Shown: piece after piece, positions 8,415-16,328 of the stretch
Layout: each line of letters starts with the position of its first letter
Numbering within the stretch: position 1 is the stretch's first letter
Position numbers and translations under genes: made by a program
Notes under the pieces: generated by a model
Told to the model about the DNA's origin: nothing
What the model saw: the letters and a program-made list of their open reading frames with translations, nothing else
The model's database searches: none
Assembly: GCF_013407925.2 (NCBI RefSeq)
Contig: NZ_CP060201.1
Location: 248,001 to 312,000, forward strand
DNA length: 64,000 nt
Source of the DNA: Pseudomonas protegens
GTDB taxonomy: Bacteria; Pseudomonadota; Gammaproteobacteria; Pseudomonadales; Pseudomonadaceae
Direction: 5' to 3'

Positions 8415-8891
8415 ATGTTCACTGTTGAGCTGGATCACCAACGTCTGCAGACGGCCTTGCGTCGCGTTGAGTGGGCCGTAGGGGATCTGGCGCCACTGAT
8501 GCGCGGCATTGCCGCCGAGCTGGCCAGCCAGACTGAGGAAAACTTCAGAGAAGAAGGTCGCCCCGACTGGGAAGACCTGTCAGACGTAACCACCGAACGC
8601 CGAGCCAAGCACGGCAACTGGCCTGGTCAGATGCTGCAGGTCAGCGCTGCAGGTTTGGCTGCGTCGGTCACTACTCGGGCGACCGATAGCTCTGCCCTGG
8701 TCGGCAGCAACAAACCCTATGCCGCCATGATGCAGTTCGGTGGGGACCAATCAGACTTCCCGCATCTCTGGGGTGACATTCCAGGCCGTCCTTTCCTGCC
8801 GATGGACGCTGAGGGCGAACTACAGCCCGAAACAGAGGAGGCAATCCTGGAACTCGCACTGAGTCACCTGGAAAAAGCCGCTCGCCTGTAA
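8415..8891 (+). CDS. Virion morphogenesis protein (Mu gpG-like)
   Basis: A 158-residue protein of the phage virion morphogenesis (Phage_tail_S) family, with TEENFREEGRPDWEDLS, the YAAMMQFGG segment and the IPGRPFLPMD end motif. In Mu, gpG acts in joining heads and tails. Last gene of the first late block; 234 bases follow before the next gene. Confidence 0.85.
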   Translation: MFTVELDHQRLQTALRRVEWAVGDLAPLMRGIAAELASQTEENFREEGRPDWEDLSDVTTERRAKHGNWPGQMLQVSAAGLAASVTTRATDSSALVGSNKPYAAMMQFGGDQSDFPHLWGDIPGRPFLPMDAEGELQPETEEAILELALSHLEKAARL

Positions 8892-9046
8892 GCTCCACAG
8901 AGGTACTTGCGCACGCATACAGCTCCGGTTCATCAAACCGTGTAGGTGAAGAACGCTGTAAACGCTTTATAAAGCTCTGATGCCTTATTCCCATCCTGCT
9001 GCCGGGGTGCCAACGGCGCCCTGATCTCATCAACACCGCCGCGACA

Positions 9047-9071
9047 CTCTTTAAACTCGATTAAAAGCCTT
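9047..9071 (+). promoter_or_regulatory. Putative phage late promoter, copy 2
   Basis: CTTTAAACTCGATTAAAAG again, identical to copy 1 over 25 bases (CTCT to CCTT), 55 bases before the protease gene. A seven-base-stem hairpin (TGGGCCA / TGGCCCA) follows at once, as after copy 1. The rest of the 234-base gap holds no gene I can see. Confidence 0.7.
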
Positions 9072-9125
9072 GGGCCATTCATTGGCCCAGTCTGTGCGCA
9101 TCACGTTCAATGAAGCGCACCGACC

Positions 9126-10232
9126 ATGAAGCCACTCCACATTTTCAAGCCGGGCAACCACATCACCATGAGTGGCGCCTGCATCTCCTTTGGCGAGTCC
9201 GATCTGGCCGCCACGGTACTCGCCTACGATCCAGCGTTGCACGAGGCCCCGCTGGTCATTGGCCATCCCAAGCACGATGCACCTGCAGCCGGTTGGGTCA
9301 AATCGCTGTCGACTGCCGCTGACGGCCTGATCGCAGTTCCACACGAGGTTGATGTGGCTTTCGCGGATCTGGTGGCGCAAAAGAAATTCAAGAAGATCTC
9401 TGCCTCCTTCTATCACCCCGACGCCGCCAACAACCCGGTTCCAGGCGTGTACTACCTGCGCCATGTCGGCTTTCTCGGCGCTCAACCGCCGTCAGTCAAA
9501 GGGCTTCGCCCCATCGAGCTGGCAGAGGACGAAGAAGGCGTCGTCGAGTTCGGCGACTTCGGCGATAGCGTTTCGGCCGGCGTCTTCCGCCGCCTGCGCG
9601 AGTGGCTCATCGACAAGTTCAGTCAGGAAGACGCTGACCGCGTTGTTCCTGGTTGGGACGTGGACAACTTGCTGGCGGAATCTCGCCGCGAAGTCGACAG
9701 CCCCGCGTTCACCGAACCCACTCCACCCAACAAACCCACCACCGAGGAACACCCCGTGAACCCAGCGGAAAAAGCCGCCCTGGAGGCGGAAAACACTCGC
9801 CTCAAAACTCAGTTGGCCGCACACCAGGAACGGGAGCAGAAGGAGCAGGCTGCCCAACGTCATACCAAGAATCTGGCTTTCGCTGAAGGCCTGGTCGGTG
9901 CAGGCAAGCTGCTGCCCAAACACACCGCCGCACTGATCGCCGCCCTGGACTTCGCCGAAGCAGGTGATGCACCGCTGGAGTTCGGTGAAGGTGATCAACG
10001 CAAGCCGGTTATCGAAGGCCTCAAGGCAATCTTCGACGACCTGCCGCAACAGATCGACTTCGCCGAACAGGCGAGCAAGGACCGCCAGGGCGATCTGCAT
10101 GTACCTACCGATCTGGAGTTCGCCGAGAAGAACACCGACCCCGATCGCCTCAGCTTGCACAACCGTGCAACTGCCCTGGCGGCTGACAAGAACATTCCCT
10201 ACGAGTCGGCAGTTCGCCAGCTCATCAAGTAA
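9126..10232 (+). CDS. Mu gpI-like prohead protease with scaffold domain
   Basis: A 368-residue protein. Residues 1 to about 165 are a Mu-type protease (LVIGHPKHDAPAAGWV near the start, then KKFKKISASFY, where the SAS serine is the probable nucleophile). Residues about 210-270 are a Glu/Lys/Gln-rich coiled coil typical of scaffold. As in Mu gpI/gpZ, the C-terminal part can be made separately from an internal start (see 9756). The protease removes scaffold during capsid maturation. First gene of the second late block. Confidence 0.87.
   Translation: MKPLHIFKPGNHITMSGACISFGESDLAATVLAYDPALHEAPLVIGHPKHDAPAAGWVKSLSTAADGLIAVPHEVDVAFADLVAQKKFKKISASFYHPDAANNPVPGVYYLRHVGFLGAQPPSVKGLRPIELAEDEEGVVEFGDFGDSVSAGVFRRLREWLIDKFSQEDADRVVPGWDVDNLLAESRREVDSPAFTEPTPPNKPTTEEHPVNPAEKAALEAENTRLKTQLAAHQEREQKEQAAQRHTKNLAFAEGLVGAGKLLPKHTAALIAALDFAEAGDAPLEFGEGDQRKPVIEGLKAIFDDLPQQIDFAEQASKDRQGDLHVPTDLEFAEKNTDPDRLSLHNRATALAADKNIPYESAVRQLIK
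9756..10232 (+). CDS. Nested scaffold protein (Mu gpZ-like), internal in-frame start
   Basis: GTG at 9756 is in frame at codon 211 of the protease gene and has its own Shine-Dalgarno GAGGA at 9744-9748, seven bases upstream. Product 158 residues, starting VNPAEKAALEAENTRLK, which is exactly the beginning of the coiled-coil scaffold domain. In Mu a separate scaffold is made from the end of the protease gene in this way. Support is the ribosome site and the domain boundary. Confidence 0.65.
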   Translation: MNPAEKAALEAENTRLKTQLAAHQEREQKEQAAQRHTKNLAFAEGLVGAGKLLPKHTAALIAALDFAEAGDAPLEFGEGDQRKPVIEGLKAIFDDLPQQIDFAEQASKDRQGDLHVPTDLEFAEKNTDPDRLSLHNRATALAADKNIPYESAVRQLIK

Positions 10233-10244
10233 CAAGGAGTCATC

Positions 10245-11168
10245 ATGGCTGATCGTTTGAGCAAACTGCGGATCGTTGACCCGGTCCTCACCAACCTAGC
10301 GCGGGGCTATCGCAACGCCCAATACATCGGCGAGGGCCTGTTCCCTATCGCGCTGATGGACAAGGAAGCCGGGGTCGTTCCGTTGTTCGGTAAGGAGGCT
10401 TTCGAGGTCTACGATACCGAGCGGGCAATCCGTGCCCAGTCCAACATCATGACCCCGGATGATGTGGACGGCCTCGACGTGGTGCTGCGCGAACATGACC
10501 TCGCTTATCCCGTGGACTACCGCGAGAAGAACGAGTCCATGTTCGACGCTGAGTCGCGGGCCTCCCGTCGTGTCGTCAACGCTATCGATCTGCGCCGCGA
10601 AGTGGCCTGCGCCAAGCTGGCGCAAAGCCCGAGCACTTTCCTTGCTGGTGCCAAGGTCACCTTGGCGGGCTCCAGCCAATGGAGCAACGGCGGTGGTGAC
10701 CCCATTGCAGTGGTCGAACAAGGCAAGGAAGTGATCCGCAGCCGAATCGGCATTCGCCCCAATACCATGACCATGGGCGCCTCGGTGTATCAGTCACTGA
10801 AGTTCCACCCAAAACTCCAGGAAGCCTTGGGCTCGACTGAGCGCAAGCTGATCACCGTTGAACACCTGAAAGCCCTGTTCGGTATCCAGGATGTCCTGAT
10901 CGGCGAATCCCTGGCGGGCTCGGTCAACACCTCCGATATCTGGAGCGACAACATCACGTTGGCCTACGTGGCCAAACCTGCAGCTGGCGCCCAGGCCGAC
11001 TACGACGAACCGAGCTTCGGCTACACCCTGCGCCGTAAAGGTATGCCCGAGATCGATACCTATGACGGTTCGGGCGGCAAAGTGCGCTTCGTTCGTAACA
11101 CTGACATCTACAAGCCCGTGGTCGTGGGCGCTGATGCCGGTTACCTGATTTCCGATATCAACGGCTGA
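10245..11168 (+). CDS. Major capsid protein
   Basis: A 307-residue protein in the place of the Mu major head gene T. The sequence (RIVDPVLTNLARGY, then EGLFP and PDDVDGLDV) resembles the major capsid proteins of Pseudomonas Mu-like phages with an HK97-type fold. Good Shine-Dalgarno AAGGAG. Followed by small head-accessory genes. It should be the most abundant virion protein. Confidence 0.85.
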   Translation: MADRLSKLRIVDPVLTNLARGYRNAQYIGEGLFPIALMDKEAGVVPLFGKEAFEVYDTERAIRAQSNIMTPDDVDGLDVVLREHDLAYPVDYREKNESMFDAESRASRRVVNAIDLRREVACAKLAQSPSTFLAGAKVTLAGSSQWSNGGGDPIAVVEQGKEVIRSRIGIRPNTMTMGASVYQSLKFHPKLQEALGSTERKLITVEHLKALFGIQDVLIGESLAGSVNTSDIWSDNITLAYVAKPAAGAQADYDEPSFGYTLRRKGMPEIDTYDGSGGKVRFVRNTDIYKPVVVGADAGYLISDING

Positions 11169-11175
11169 GGTTTCC

Positions 11176-11571
11176 ATGGCTGCTAAAAAGACAGGACAAG
11201 ATCAGGACAGTACTTCGGAAAAGGCTGTTGACGCGGCTCCGGGTGGTGTCAGCCAGGCCGCTGCAGTTCCCCCAGCTGCTGCAGCACTTTCGCAATCAGA
11301 CGCTGCGCCAGCGAACGAACAGCCCGGCGCTCCAGCTGCAAGTGCAGTTCCCACAGCCGCGGCTGCCCCAGCACCAAGCACGACGGCGGTTGACGCAACT
11401 GCTGCACCAGGTTCTGTCCAGGAACTGCCTGGCTACATGGTGACCGACGTGTCGTCCGTGCTGCATGACGGCACCTGGTATCACCAGGGCGATGACATTT
11501 TCCTGAACGACAAGGACGCGGCGCCGCTGTTGGACCGCCGAATTATCAAACCGTCCCGGAGCGAAAAATGA
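11176..11571 (+). CDS. Ala/Pro-rich head-region protein
   Basis: A 131-residue protein. Residues 15-80 are low-complexity Ala/Pro/Ser, probably disordered. Residues 84-131 form a small domain (GYMVTDVSSVLHDGTWYHQGDDI) found after major capsid genes in other phages. It overlaps the decoration protein gene by four bases. Function unknown; a head accessory or completion role is likely by position. Confidence 0.65.
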   Translation: MAAKKTGQDQDSTSEKAVDAAPGGVSQAAAVPPAAAALSQSDAAPANEQPGAPAASAVPTAAAAPAPSTTAVDATAAPGSVQELPGYMVTDVSSVLHDGTWYHQGDDIFLNDKDAAPLLDRRIIKPSRSEK

Positions 11572-11900
11572 AGACTCAACAACCTATTCTCATCACCTCG
11601 GTGGTCGCCCTGGTCGATCTTCCGCGCAACCGCTTTGCCAACTTCGCGGGTGGTTTGTGCGCGGCCGGTGCCAAGGCCCTGGGCACGGTTCAAGCCGATA
11701 CCGAAGCCGATAACGTGGCCCCCATCAGTGCCCTGGGTATCTGCCTGGTCGTGGCCGGTGCTGCAGTGGCGGCCGGTGCCGAGGTTGAGTCGGACGCCTC
11801 TGGGCGTGCGGTGACTCTCGCTACCGGTAAGTCCAACGGCTTCGCCATGGATGCCGCGACTGCTGCAGGCGATGTCATCCGTATCGTCCGGGGAATCTGA
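11568..11900 (+). CDS. DUF2190 capsid decoration protein
   Basis: A 110-residue, Gly/Ala/Val-rich beta protein of the DUF2190 type (ALGICLVVAGAAVAAGAEVE, ATGKSNGFAMDAATAAGD). Such proteins are head cement or decoration proteins following the major capsid gene. Overlaps the gene before by four bases and leads the gp36-like gene by six. Confidence 0.75.
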   Translation: MKTQQPILITSVVALVDLPRNRFANFAGGLCAAGAKALGTVQADTEADNVAPISALGICLVVAGAAVAAGAEVESDASGRAVTLATGKSNGFAMDAATAAGDVIRIVRGI

Positions 11901-11906
11901 CCAGTC

Positions 11907-12341
11907 ATGCGCTACTGCACCCGTGATGACATCGGGCGGGCCATTCCTGAGCTGACCCTGATTCAGCTCTCAAACGATGACCCCGCAGCCGAGCAGCCCA
12001 ACGAGAACGTGATCGAGGATGCCGTCCGCCAGGCAGAAGAGCTGGTCGATGGCTATCTACGAGGCCGCTACGACTTGCCGCTCAATCCGGTGCCCACCGT
12101 GTTGCGGGATGCAGTGGTGTACCTGGCTCGGCACTGGTTGTATCAGCGCCGTCCTGAAGGTGCTTTGCCTGATGCGGTGAAAGACAGCCGCAAGGACACC
12201 ATCAAGCTCCTGGAGAGCATCCGTGACGGTGTGGTCACCCTGGGCATGCCCAGCGGGCAAGCCACGCCAGAGCCTGGTGAGATCCATGTTCGCGCACGTC
12301 GCCAGCAGTTTGGTGGAGATCTCTGGGGGCGATACGAATGA
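11907..12341 (+). CDS. DUF1320 protein (Mu gp36-like)
   Basis: A 144-residue protein of the DUF1320 family: the start MRYCTRDDI, then QAEELVDGYLRGRYDLPL and YLARHWLY. In Mu this is gp36, a head-tail connector component. Overlaps the next gene by four bases. Confidence 0.85.
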   Translation: MRYCTRDDIGRAIPELTLIQLSNDDPAAEQPNENVIEDAVRQAEELVDGYLRGRYDLPLNPVPTVLRDAVVYLARHWLYQRRPEGALPDAVKDSRKDTIKLLESIRDGVVTLGMPSGQATPEPGEIHVRARRQQFGGDLWGRYE

Positions 12342-12820
12342 ACCAGCTCAAAACCCAAACCGAGCAGATGCTGGACGCCATGCGTATCCGCCTGCAGGAG
12401 GCCTTCGGCAAGGTACTGATGGTCGAGCTGTTTCCTGAAAACCCAGCGAGTTACCGCCTGAATCACCCTCGCGGCGCGATCTTGCTGGCCTACGGCAAGT
12501 CGACCTTTGGTGGTTCCGAGGCCGGTGACTCCATGTTCCAGGCTCGCAACATCGTCATCAGGCTGACCCTGGTGTTTCGCCAACTCAATGGCAAGGACGG
12601 AGTGGTCAGCTACCTGGACCAGATCCGCGCTTGCCTGACTGGCTGGTTCGCTCCGCACTGCGACCAGGCGTGTCGCCCGGTGGCCGAACAGTTTATCGGC
12701 CAGGTCAGCGGCCTCTGGCAATACGGACAGGACTTTGCAATGCGCGCCACTCAACTGCAGGCATTCGCCCCAAGCGATCCGCCTCCGTCGGTCAACCTCC
12801 AATTTGAGGAGAACCCATGA
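12338..12820 (+). CDS. Mu gp37-like phage protein
   Basis: A 160-residue protein in the gp37 place, with the family features PENPASYRLNHPRGAILL and a later FQARNIVIRLTLVFRQL. Probably a head-tail joining or neck protein. Coupled to neighbours by four-base overlaps. Confidence 0.75.
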   Translation: MNQLKTQTEQMLDAMRIRLQEAFGKVLMVELFPENPASYRLNHPRGAILLAYGKSTFGGSEAGDSMFQARNIVIRLTLVFRQLNGKDGVVSYLDQIRACLTGWFAPHCDQACRPVAEQFIGQVSGLWQYGQDFAMRATQLQAFAPSDPPPSVNLQFEENP

Positions 12821-13059
12821 ACCTTACCCGCTACATCTACACCGGCCCACAAAGCGCCGCCTCCCTGCGGGTAGACGACTCGCGTGAGCTGCTGGAAGTG
12901 CAACTGCATACCGGTGAAAGCGTTGAACTGCCTGCAGGACACGAATACACCCTCGCGCTCCTGGAGCTGAAGCACCTGGTGCTGGCACCGAAACCGACCG
13001 GCAAAACGTTGTCCGGCGCGTCTGAACCCAAGAAGGAGGCGAAGCCCAATGCCAGCTAA
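12817..13059 (+). CDS. Small phage protein (Mu gp38 position)
   Basis: An 80-residue protein between gp37 and sheath, the place of Mu gp38. A short beta-rich domain (YTGPQSAASLRVDDSRELLEVQLHTGE) with a Lys-rich tail. No known function. It overlaps the sheath gene by 11 bases. Confidence 0.65.
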   Translation: MNLTRYIYTGPQSAASLRVDDSRELLEVQLHTGESVELPAGHEYTLALLELKHLVLAPKPTGKTLSGASEPKKEAKPNAS

Positions 13060-14473
13060 CTATTTGCACGGTATTGAAACCACCGAGATCGAACGCGGCC
13101 CTCGGGCCATCAAAGTGGTCAAGTCCGCAGTCATTGCACTGGTGGGCACCGCCCCCATCGGGCCAGTCAATGCGCTGACCCTGTGCTTGAACGAAGGTGA
13201 TGCTGCGCAGTTCGGCACCCACCTCGCCGGGTTCAGCATTCCAGAAGCCCTGGACGGCATCTATGACTTCGGTGCCGGGACGGTGCTGGTGGTCAACGTG
13301 CTCGATCCTGCTATCCACCGCGCCAATGTCGCTGGCCAGGTAAAACAGTTCGGGGACAACGACCTGTTGCAACTGGGACACGGGGCCTTACAACTGCTGA
13401 CGCTGAAACCAGCGGAGGGCGACAGTGCCTATGTGCTGGGCACTGACTACACCGTTGACATGTTGATCGGCCGGGTGAAACGAGTGGCCACCGGCAGTAT
13501 TCCCGCCAATGCCCAGGTGAAGGCGGATTACACCCATGCTGACCCGTCCAAGGTCACGCCTGCCGAGATCATCGGCGCGGTAACCGTTGCAGGTCGACGC
13601 ACCGGCTTGAAGGCGTTCCAAGACAGCTACAACACCCTGGGTTTCTTTTCGAAGATATTCATCGCGCCAGGGTTCAGTACCCTGAATTCGGTGGGCGTCG
13701 AACTGGCCTCGGAAGCCATTAAAGTGGGCGGCGTCACCTACATCGATGCGCCTATCGGCACCACGGTGCAACAAGTGATTGCCGGTCGTGGTCCAGCGGG
13801 CGCCATCAACTTCAACACCAGCAGCGACCGGGTCCGTCTTTGCTACCCGCACGTCAAGGTGTACGACGCCGCCACCAATGGCGAGCGCCTGCAGCCGCTG
13901 TCGATCCGTGCGGCAGGCCTGCGGGCCAAGGTGGACAATGACAAGGGTTACTGGTGGAGCAGCTCCAACCAGGAGCTGCTCGGCGTCATTGGGCTGGAGC
14001 GGCCGTTGACGGCGCGAATCGATGATCCGAATAGCGAAGTCAACCTGCTGAACGAGGTGGGCATCACCACCGTCTTCAACTCATTTGGCACCGGTCTTCG
14101 TTTGTGGGGCAACCGCACAGCGGCTTGGCCGACCGTGACCCACATGCGCAACTTCGAAAACGTCCGGCGCACCAAGGACGTTGTCGACGAGTCGATCCGC
14201 TACAGCTCGCTGCAGTTCGTTGACATGCCGATCACCAACTCGCTCATCACCAGCATCACCGAGAGCGTCAACCTGTTCCTGCGCAAGCTGATCGGCGATG
14301 AAGCCCTGATCGGCGGTGAATGCTGGTATGACCCAGCGCGCAACCCTCAGACGGAGCTGGAACAAGGGCACGCATTGTTCAACTACAAACTGACTGTGCC
14401 GTTGCCATTTGAGCGTGGCACCTTTGAAACCGAAATCACCGGGGAATACCTGGTCAACCTGGGAGCCCAATAA
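13049..14473 (+). CDS. Contractile tail sheath protein
   Basis: A 474-residue sheath protein (Mu gpL type). It opens HGIETTEIERGPRAIKVVKSAVI and has the C-terminal core seen in sheath proteins (NLFLRKLIGDEALIGGECWYDPA). AAGGAGG lies upstream. It shows that the phage is a myovirus. Stop and the tube start overlap by one base. Confidence 0.92.
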   Translation: MPANYLHGIETTEIERGPRAIKVVKSAVIALVGTAPIGPVNALTLCLNEGDAAQFGTHLAGFSIPEALDGIYDFGAGTVLVVNVLDPAIHRANVAGQVKQFGDNDLLQLGHGALQLLTLKPAEGDSAYVLGTDYTVDMLIGRVKRVATGSIPANAQVKADYTHADPSKVTPAEIIGAVTVAGRRTGLKAFQDSYNTLGFFSKIFIAPGFSTLNSVGVELASEAIKVGGVTYIDAPIGTTVQQVIAGRGPAGAINFNTSSDRVRLCYPHVKVYDAATNGERLQPLSIRAAGLRAKVDNDKGYWWSSSNQELLGVIGLERPLTARIDDPNSEVNLLNEVGITTVFNSFGTGLRLWGNRTAAWPTVTHMRNFENVRRTKDVVDESIRYSSLQFVDMPITNSLITSITESVNLFLRKLIGDEALIGGECWYDPARNPQTELEQGHALFNYKLTVPLPFERGTFETEITGEYLVNLGAQ

Positions 14474-14997
14474 TGGCCGGTTTTAGTGCGCATCGTGTTT
14501 CTAACGCCGCTATCTACCTCGACGGCGCCAGCTTCTTTGGCCGCGCCGAAGAGATCGATCTGGGCTCGGTCAAGACCGTGACCAGCGACTTCCAGGGGCT
14601 GGGGATGGTTGGCCTGATCGAACTGCCAGACGGCATCGACAAACTGGAAGGCAAGATCGTCTGGAACAGCATGTACTACGACGCTGCAATCAAGTTGGTG
14701 ACGCCATTCAAGAGCGTGCAACTGCAGTGTCGCTCCAACGTCCAGGTCTTCAACAACGGCGGTTTGGTTCGCGAGGTGGCGCTAGTCACCATGATGACCA
14801 TCAGCGGCAAGGAGTTTCAGCTGGGGAGTCATAAGCCACGAGATCCGACGAAGTATGAAACGCCGTTTTCGGCGACCTATGTGCGGCAGGTGCTAGATGG
14901 ACAGGAGGTGGTGTTGCTCGACTACCTGGCCAACATCTTCCGAGTAGGCGGTCAGGATCAGTTTGCCAAGTACCGGCAGAACATCGGTCAGGCTTGA
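14473..14997 (+). CDS. Tail tube protein
   Basis: A 174-residue tail tube protein (Mu gpM / P2 FII type), directly after the sheath as in all such phages. Features include NAAIYLDGASFFGRAEEIDLG near the start and VALVTMMTISGKEF. Last gene of the second late block. Its stop codon abuts the stop of a convergent cargo gene with no base between. Confidence 0.9.
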   Translation: MAGFSAHRVSNAAIYLDGASFFGRAEEIDLGSVKTVTSDFQGLGMVGLIELPDGIDKLEGKIVWNSMYYDAAIKLVTPFKSVQLQCRSNVQVFNNGGLVREVALVTMMTISGKEFQLGSHKPRDPTKYETPFSATYVRQVLDGQEVVLLDYLANIFRVGGQDQFAKYRQNIGQA

Positions 14998-15441
14998 TTA
15001 GCCAGGTAACCCCAAGTGGTTGCTGGCGAATTTGACCCCAATGGACAGGGCCTGGCCAGCGATGTCGCCCAACAGGCTTTTGGCGCCACTCTTGGTGGCA
15101 TCAACCAGTTGATCACCTAGGGTTGGCCCGGTGCTGAGGCTATCAGGAATGGCCTTCAGCACTTCAAGCCCTTTGGCGGTAAGGACTGCATCTGCATAGC
15201 CAACGTTATGAACTCTGTCGTTGAAGCGCAAATACCCTGACTCGGCTAACCAATCGACACAGGCAAACAGAAAGTCCCCCTTCTCATTGGGAAGGTCTGC
15301 GCCATAGGACTCGTTGTAATAAGTGCCATCAGGAATAAGTTTCGACACGACCAGAGGGCGTCGAACTGGAAAGTTCTCATACAACGCACCGAGTATCAGG
15401 CCGGTGAACTCGTCAAATTGTTTGATATTGGAGATGGTCAT
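14998..15441 (-). CDS. Prophage cargo protein, winged-helix-like with hydrophobic tail
   Basis: A 147-residue protein transcribed against the late genes. Residues 1-95 look like a winged helix (FLFACVDWLAESGYLRFNDR, then DAVLTAKGLEVLKAIP). Residues 105-147 are Ala/Gly/Leu-rich and could form amphipathic or membrane helices. Shine-Dalgarno AGGA lies ahead of the start. No family named. Its start codon overlaps that of the divergent gene at 15440 within the four bases CATG. It is a moron-type insertion between two late blocks and is likely expressed in the lysogen. Confidence 0.65.
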   Translation of the reverse strand: MTISNIKQFDEFTGLILGALYENFPVRRPLVVSKLIPDGTYYNESYGADLPNEKGDFLFACVDWLAESGYLRFNDRVHNVGYADAVLTAKGLEVLKAIPDSLSTGPTLGDQLVDATKSGAKSLLGDIAGQALSIGVKFASNHLGLPG

Positions 15442-15673
15442 GTCCTTGACTCCTGGAGCGCAAGATTTAAAGCCTCAACGTCTTGATGAGGTGTTGAAGA
15501 GCATCGATTTGCAAGTGCGTCGAGATGTCGACTCAATGCGGGCGAAACATTACTGGGAGACCACGCTGTTAGGAACCCCAAATGATGTACTGGTTGAGGC
15601 GCTGACGATGGCATTAGCGTCTGGCCGCTATCAGATGACACCACGCGGCTGCCCATGCTGTCGAAACCGCTAA
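15440..15673 (+). CDS. Small cargo protein divergent from 14998-15441
   Basis: A 77-residue protein. ATG at 15440 is chosen for GGAG at 15430-15433. Start MSLTPGAQDLKPQRLDEVLK, helical middle, and a C-terminal CPCCRNR that could bind metal. No family recognised. The start codon shares two bases with the start codon of the opposite-strand gene, so each gene's ribosome site lies inside the other's coding sequence. A strong terminator follows. Confidence 0.55.
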   Translation: MSLTPGAQDLKPQRLDEVLKSIDLQVRRDVDSMRAKHYWETTLLGTPNDVLVEALTMALASGRYQMTPRGCPCCRNR

Positions 15674-15706
15674 CACCAGCCTACTGAGCTGCCACGACCA
15701 TTCCCC

Positions 15707-15739
15707 GAAGCCCCGCCAATTGTGCGGGGCTTCGTCTTT
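15707..15739 (+). terminator. Rho-independent terminator abutting late promoter copy 3
   Basis: Perfect ten-base stem GAAGCCCCGC (15707-15716) / GCGGGGCTTC (15724-15733), seven-base loop, then GTCTTT. The T-run is itself the start of late motif copy 3, so the terminator and the motif share bases. It insulates the third late block from cargo transcription. Confidence 0.85.
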
Positions 15740-15756
15740 AAACTCGATTAAAAGCC
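15734..15756 (+). promoter_or_regulatory. Putative phage late promoter, copy 3
   Basis: CTTTAAACTCGATTAAAAG, identical to copies 1 and 2 over the 19-bp core, 75 bases before the tail chaperone gene and directly behind a terminator stem. Confidence 0.72.
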
Positions 15757-15830
15757 AGTGCCACGACCAGGTGCGATGCTCAGGACTCATTTAGAGCAAC
15801 TGATCAATCGATCAACCTGGAGTAACGAAC

Positions 15831-16145
15831 GTGGCCGACAAGCTCAGCATCCCCCTCAAGTTTCCCTTCACCTCCGCAGCTGGCGTGAAAATCAGTTCGC
15901 TGCCCATCACTCGCCTCAAACGCAAAGACATCAGCGCTGCTCAGACACACACCAAAGACGAAGCGGCGATGGAGGACTTCCTGCTCGCCAAAATGACTGG
16001 CGTCACCATCGAAGACCTGATGGACCTGGACATCGCCGACTCCAAGACGGTCGTCGAGGTGTTTCGGGAAATGGCTGGCGGAGGAGACATTGCTGCAGTC
16101 CTGGGACGAAGCGCTGTTGTTGGTATTGAGGATGCAGCCATCTGA
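15831..16145 (+). CDS. Tail assembly chaperone (Mu gp41 / P2 gpE type)
   Basis: A 104-residue protein with a GTG start and GGAG upstream. It is of the phage tail assembly family (LSIPLKFPFTSAAGVKISSL, LKRKDISAAQ). Its end overlaps a second reading frame (16132-16242 and upstream) that encodes a GpE-type C-terminus. In tailed phages these two are joined by programmed frameshifting to make chaperones that load the tape measure, which follows here. Confidence 0.82.
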   Translation: MADKLSIPLKFPFTSAAGVKISSLPITRLKRKDISAAQTHTKDEAAMEDFLLAKMTGVTIEDLMDLDIADSKTVVEVFREMAGGGDIAAVLGRSAVVGIEDAAI

Positions 16146-16242
16146 GATCGATGAGCTGGATATGGAGCGGTACTGGTTTTGGGTCGACGTGTGTCGGCGA
16201 GAAATCGACCGCCGCAACGAGATAGCCGAGGCACAGCGCTAA
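16132..16242 (+). CDS. GpE-type frameshift extension of the tail chaperone
   Basis: A short frame ending at 16242 that encodes QPSEIDELDMERYWFWVDV, the conserved PSEID...W pattern of GpE tail proteins. An ATG exists at 16132, but the frame is open leftwards well into the gp41-like gene (WLAEETLLQSWDEALLLVLRM), so it is most likely reached by frameshift. The frame relation is +1, equal to -2, to the upstream gene. Mu itself is reported to use a -2 shift. GGGACGA at 16103-16109 is a candidate slip site. Confidence 0.65.
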   Translation: MQPSEIDELDMERYWFWVDVCRREIDRRNEIAEAQR

Positions 16243-16328
16243 CCATTCCGCTCACATCTAGAGCCTGTACCGTCCGGCGCCCCTGACCTTGGGGCGCTCC
16301 CTCAATCAGATAGCCTGCAGAGTACTCC

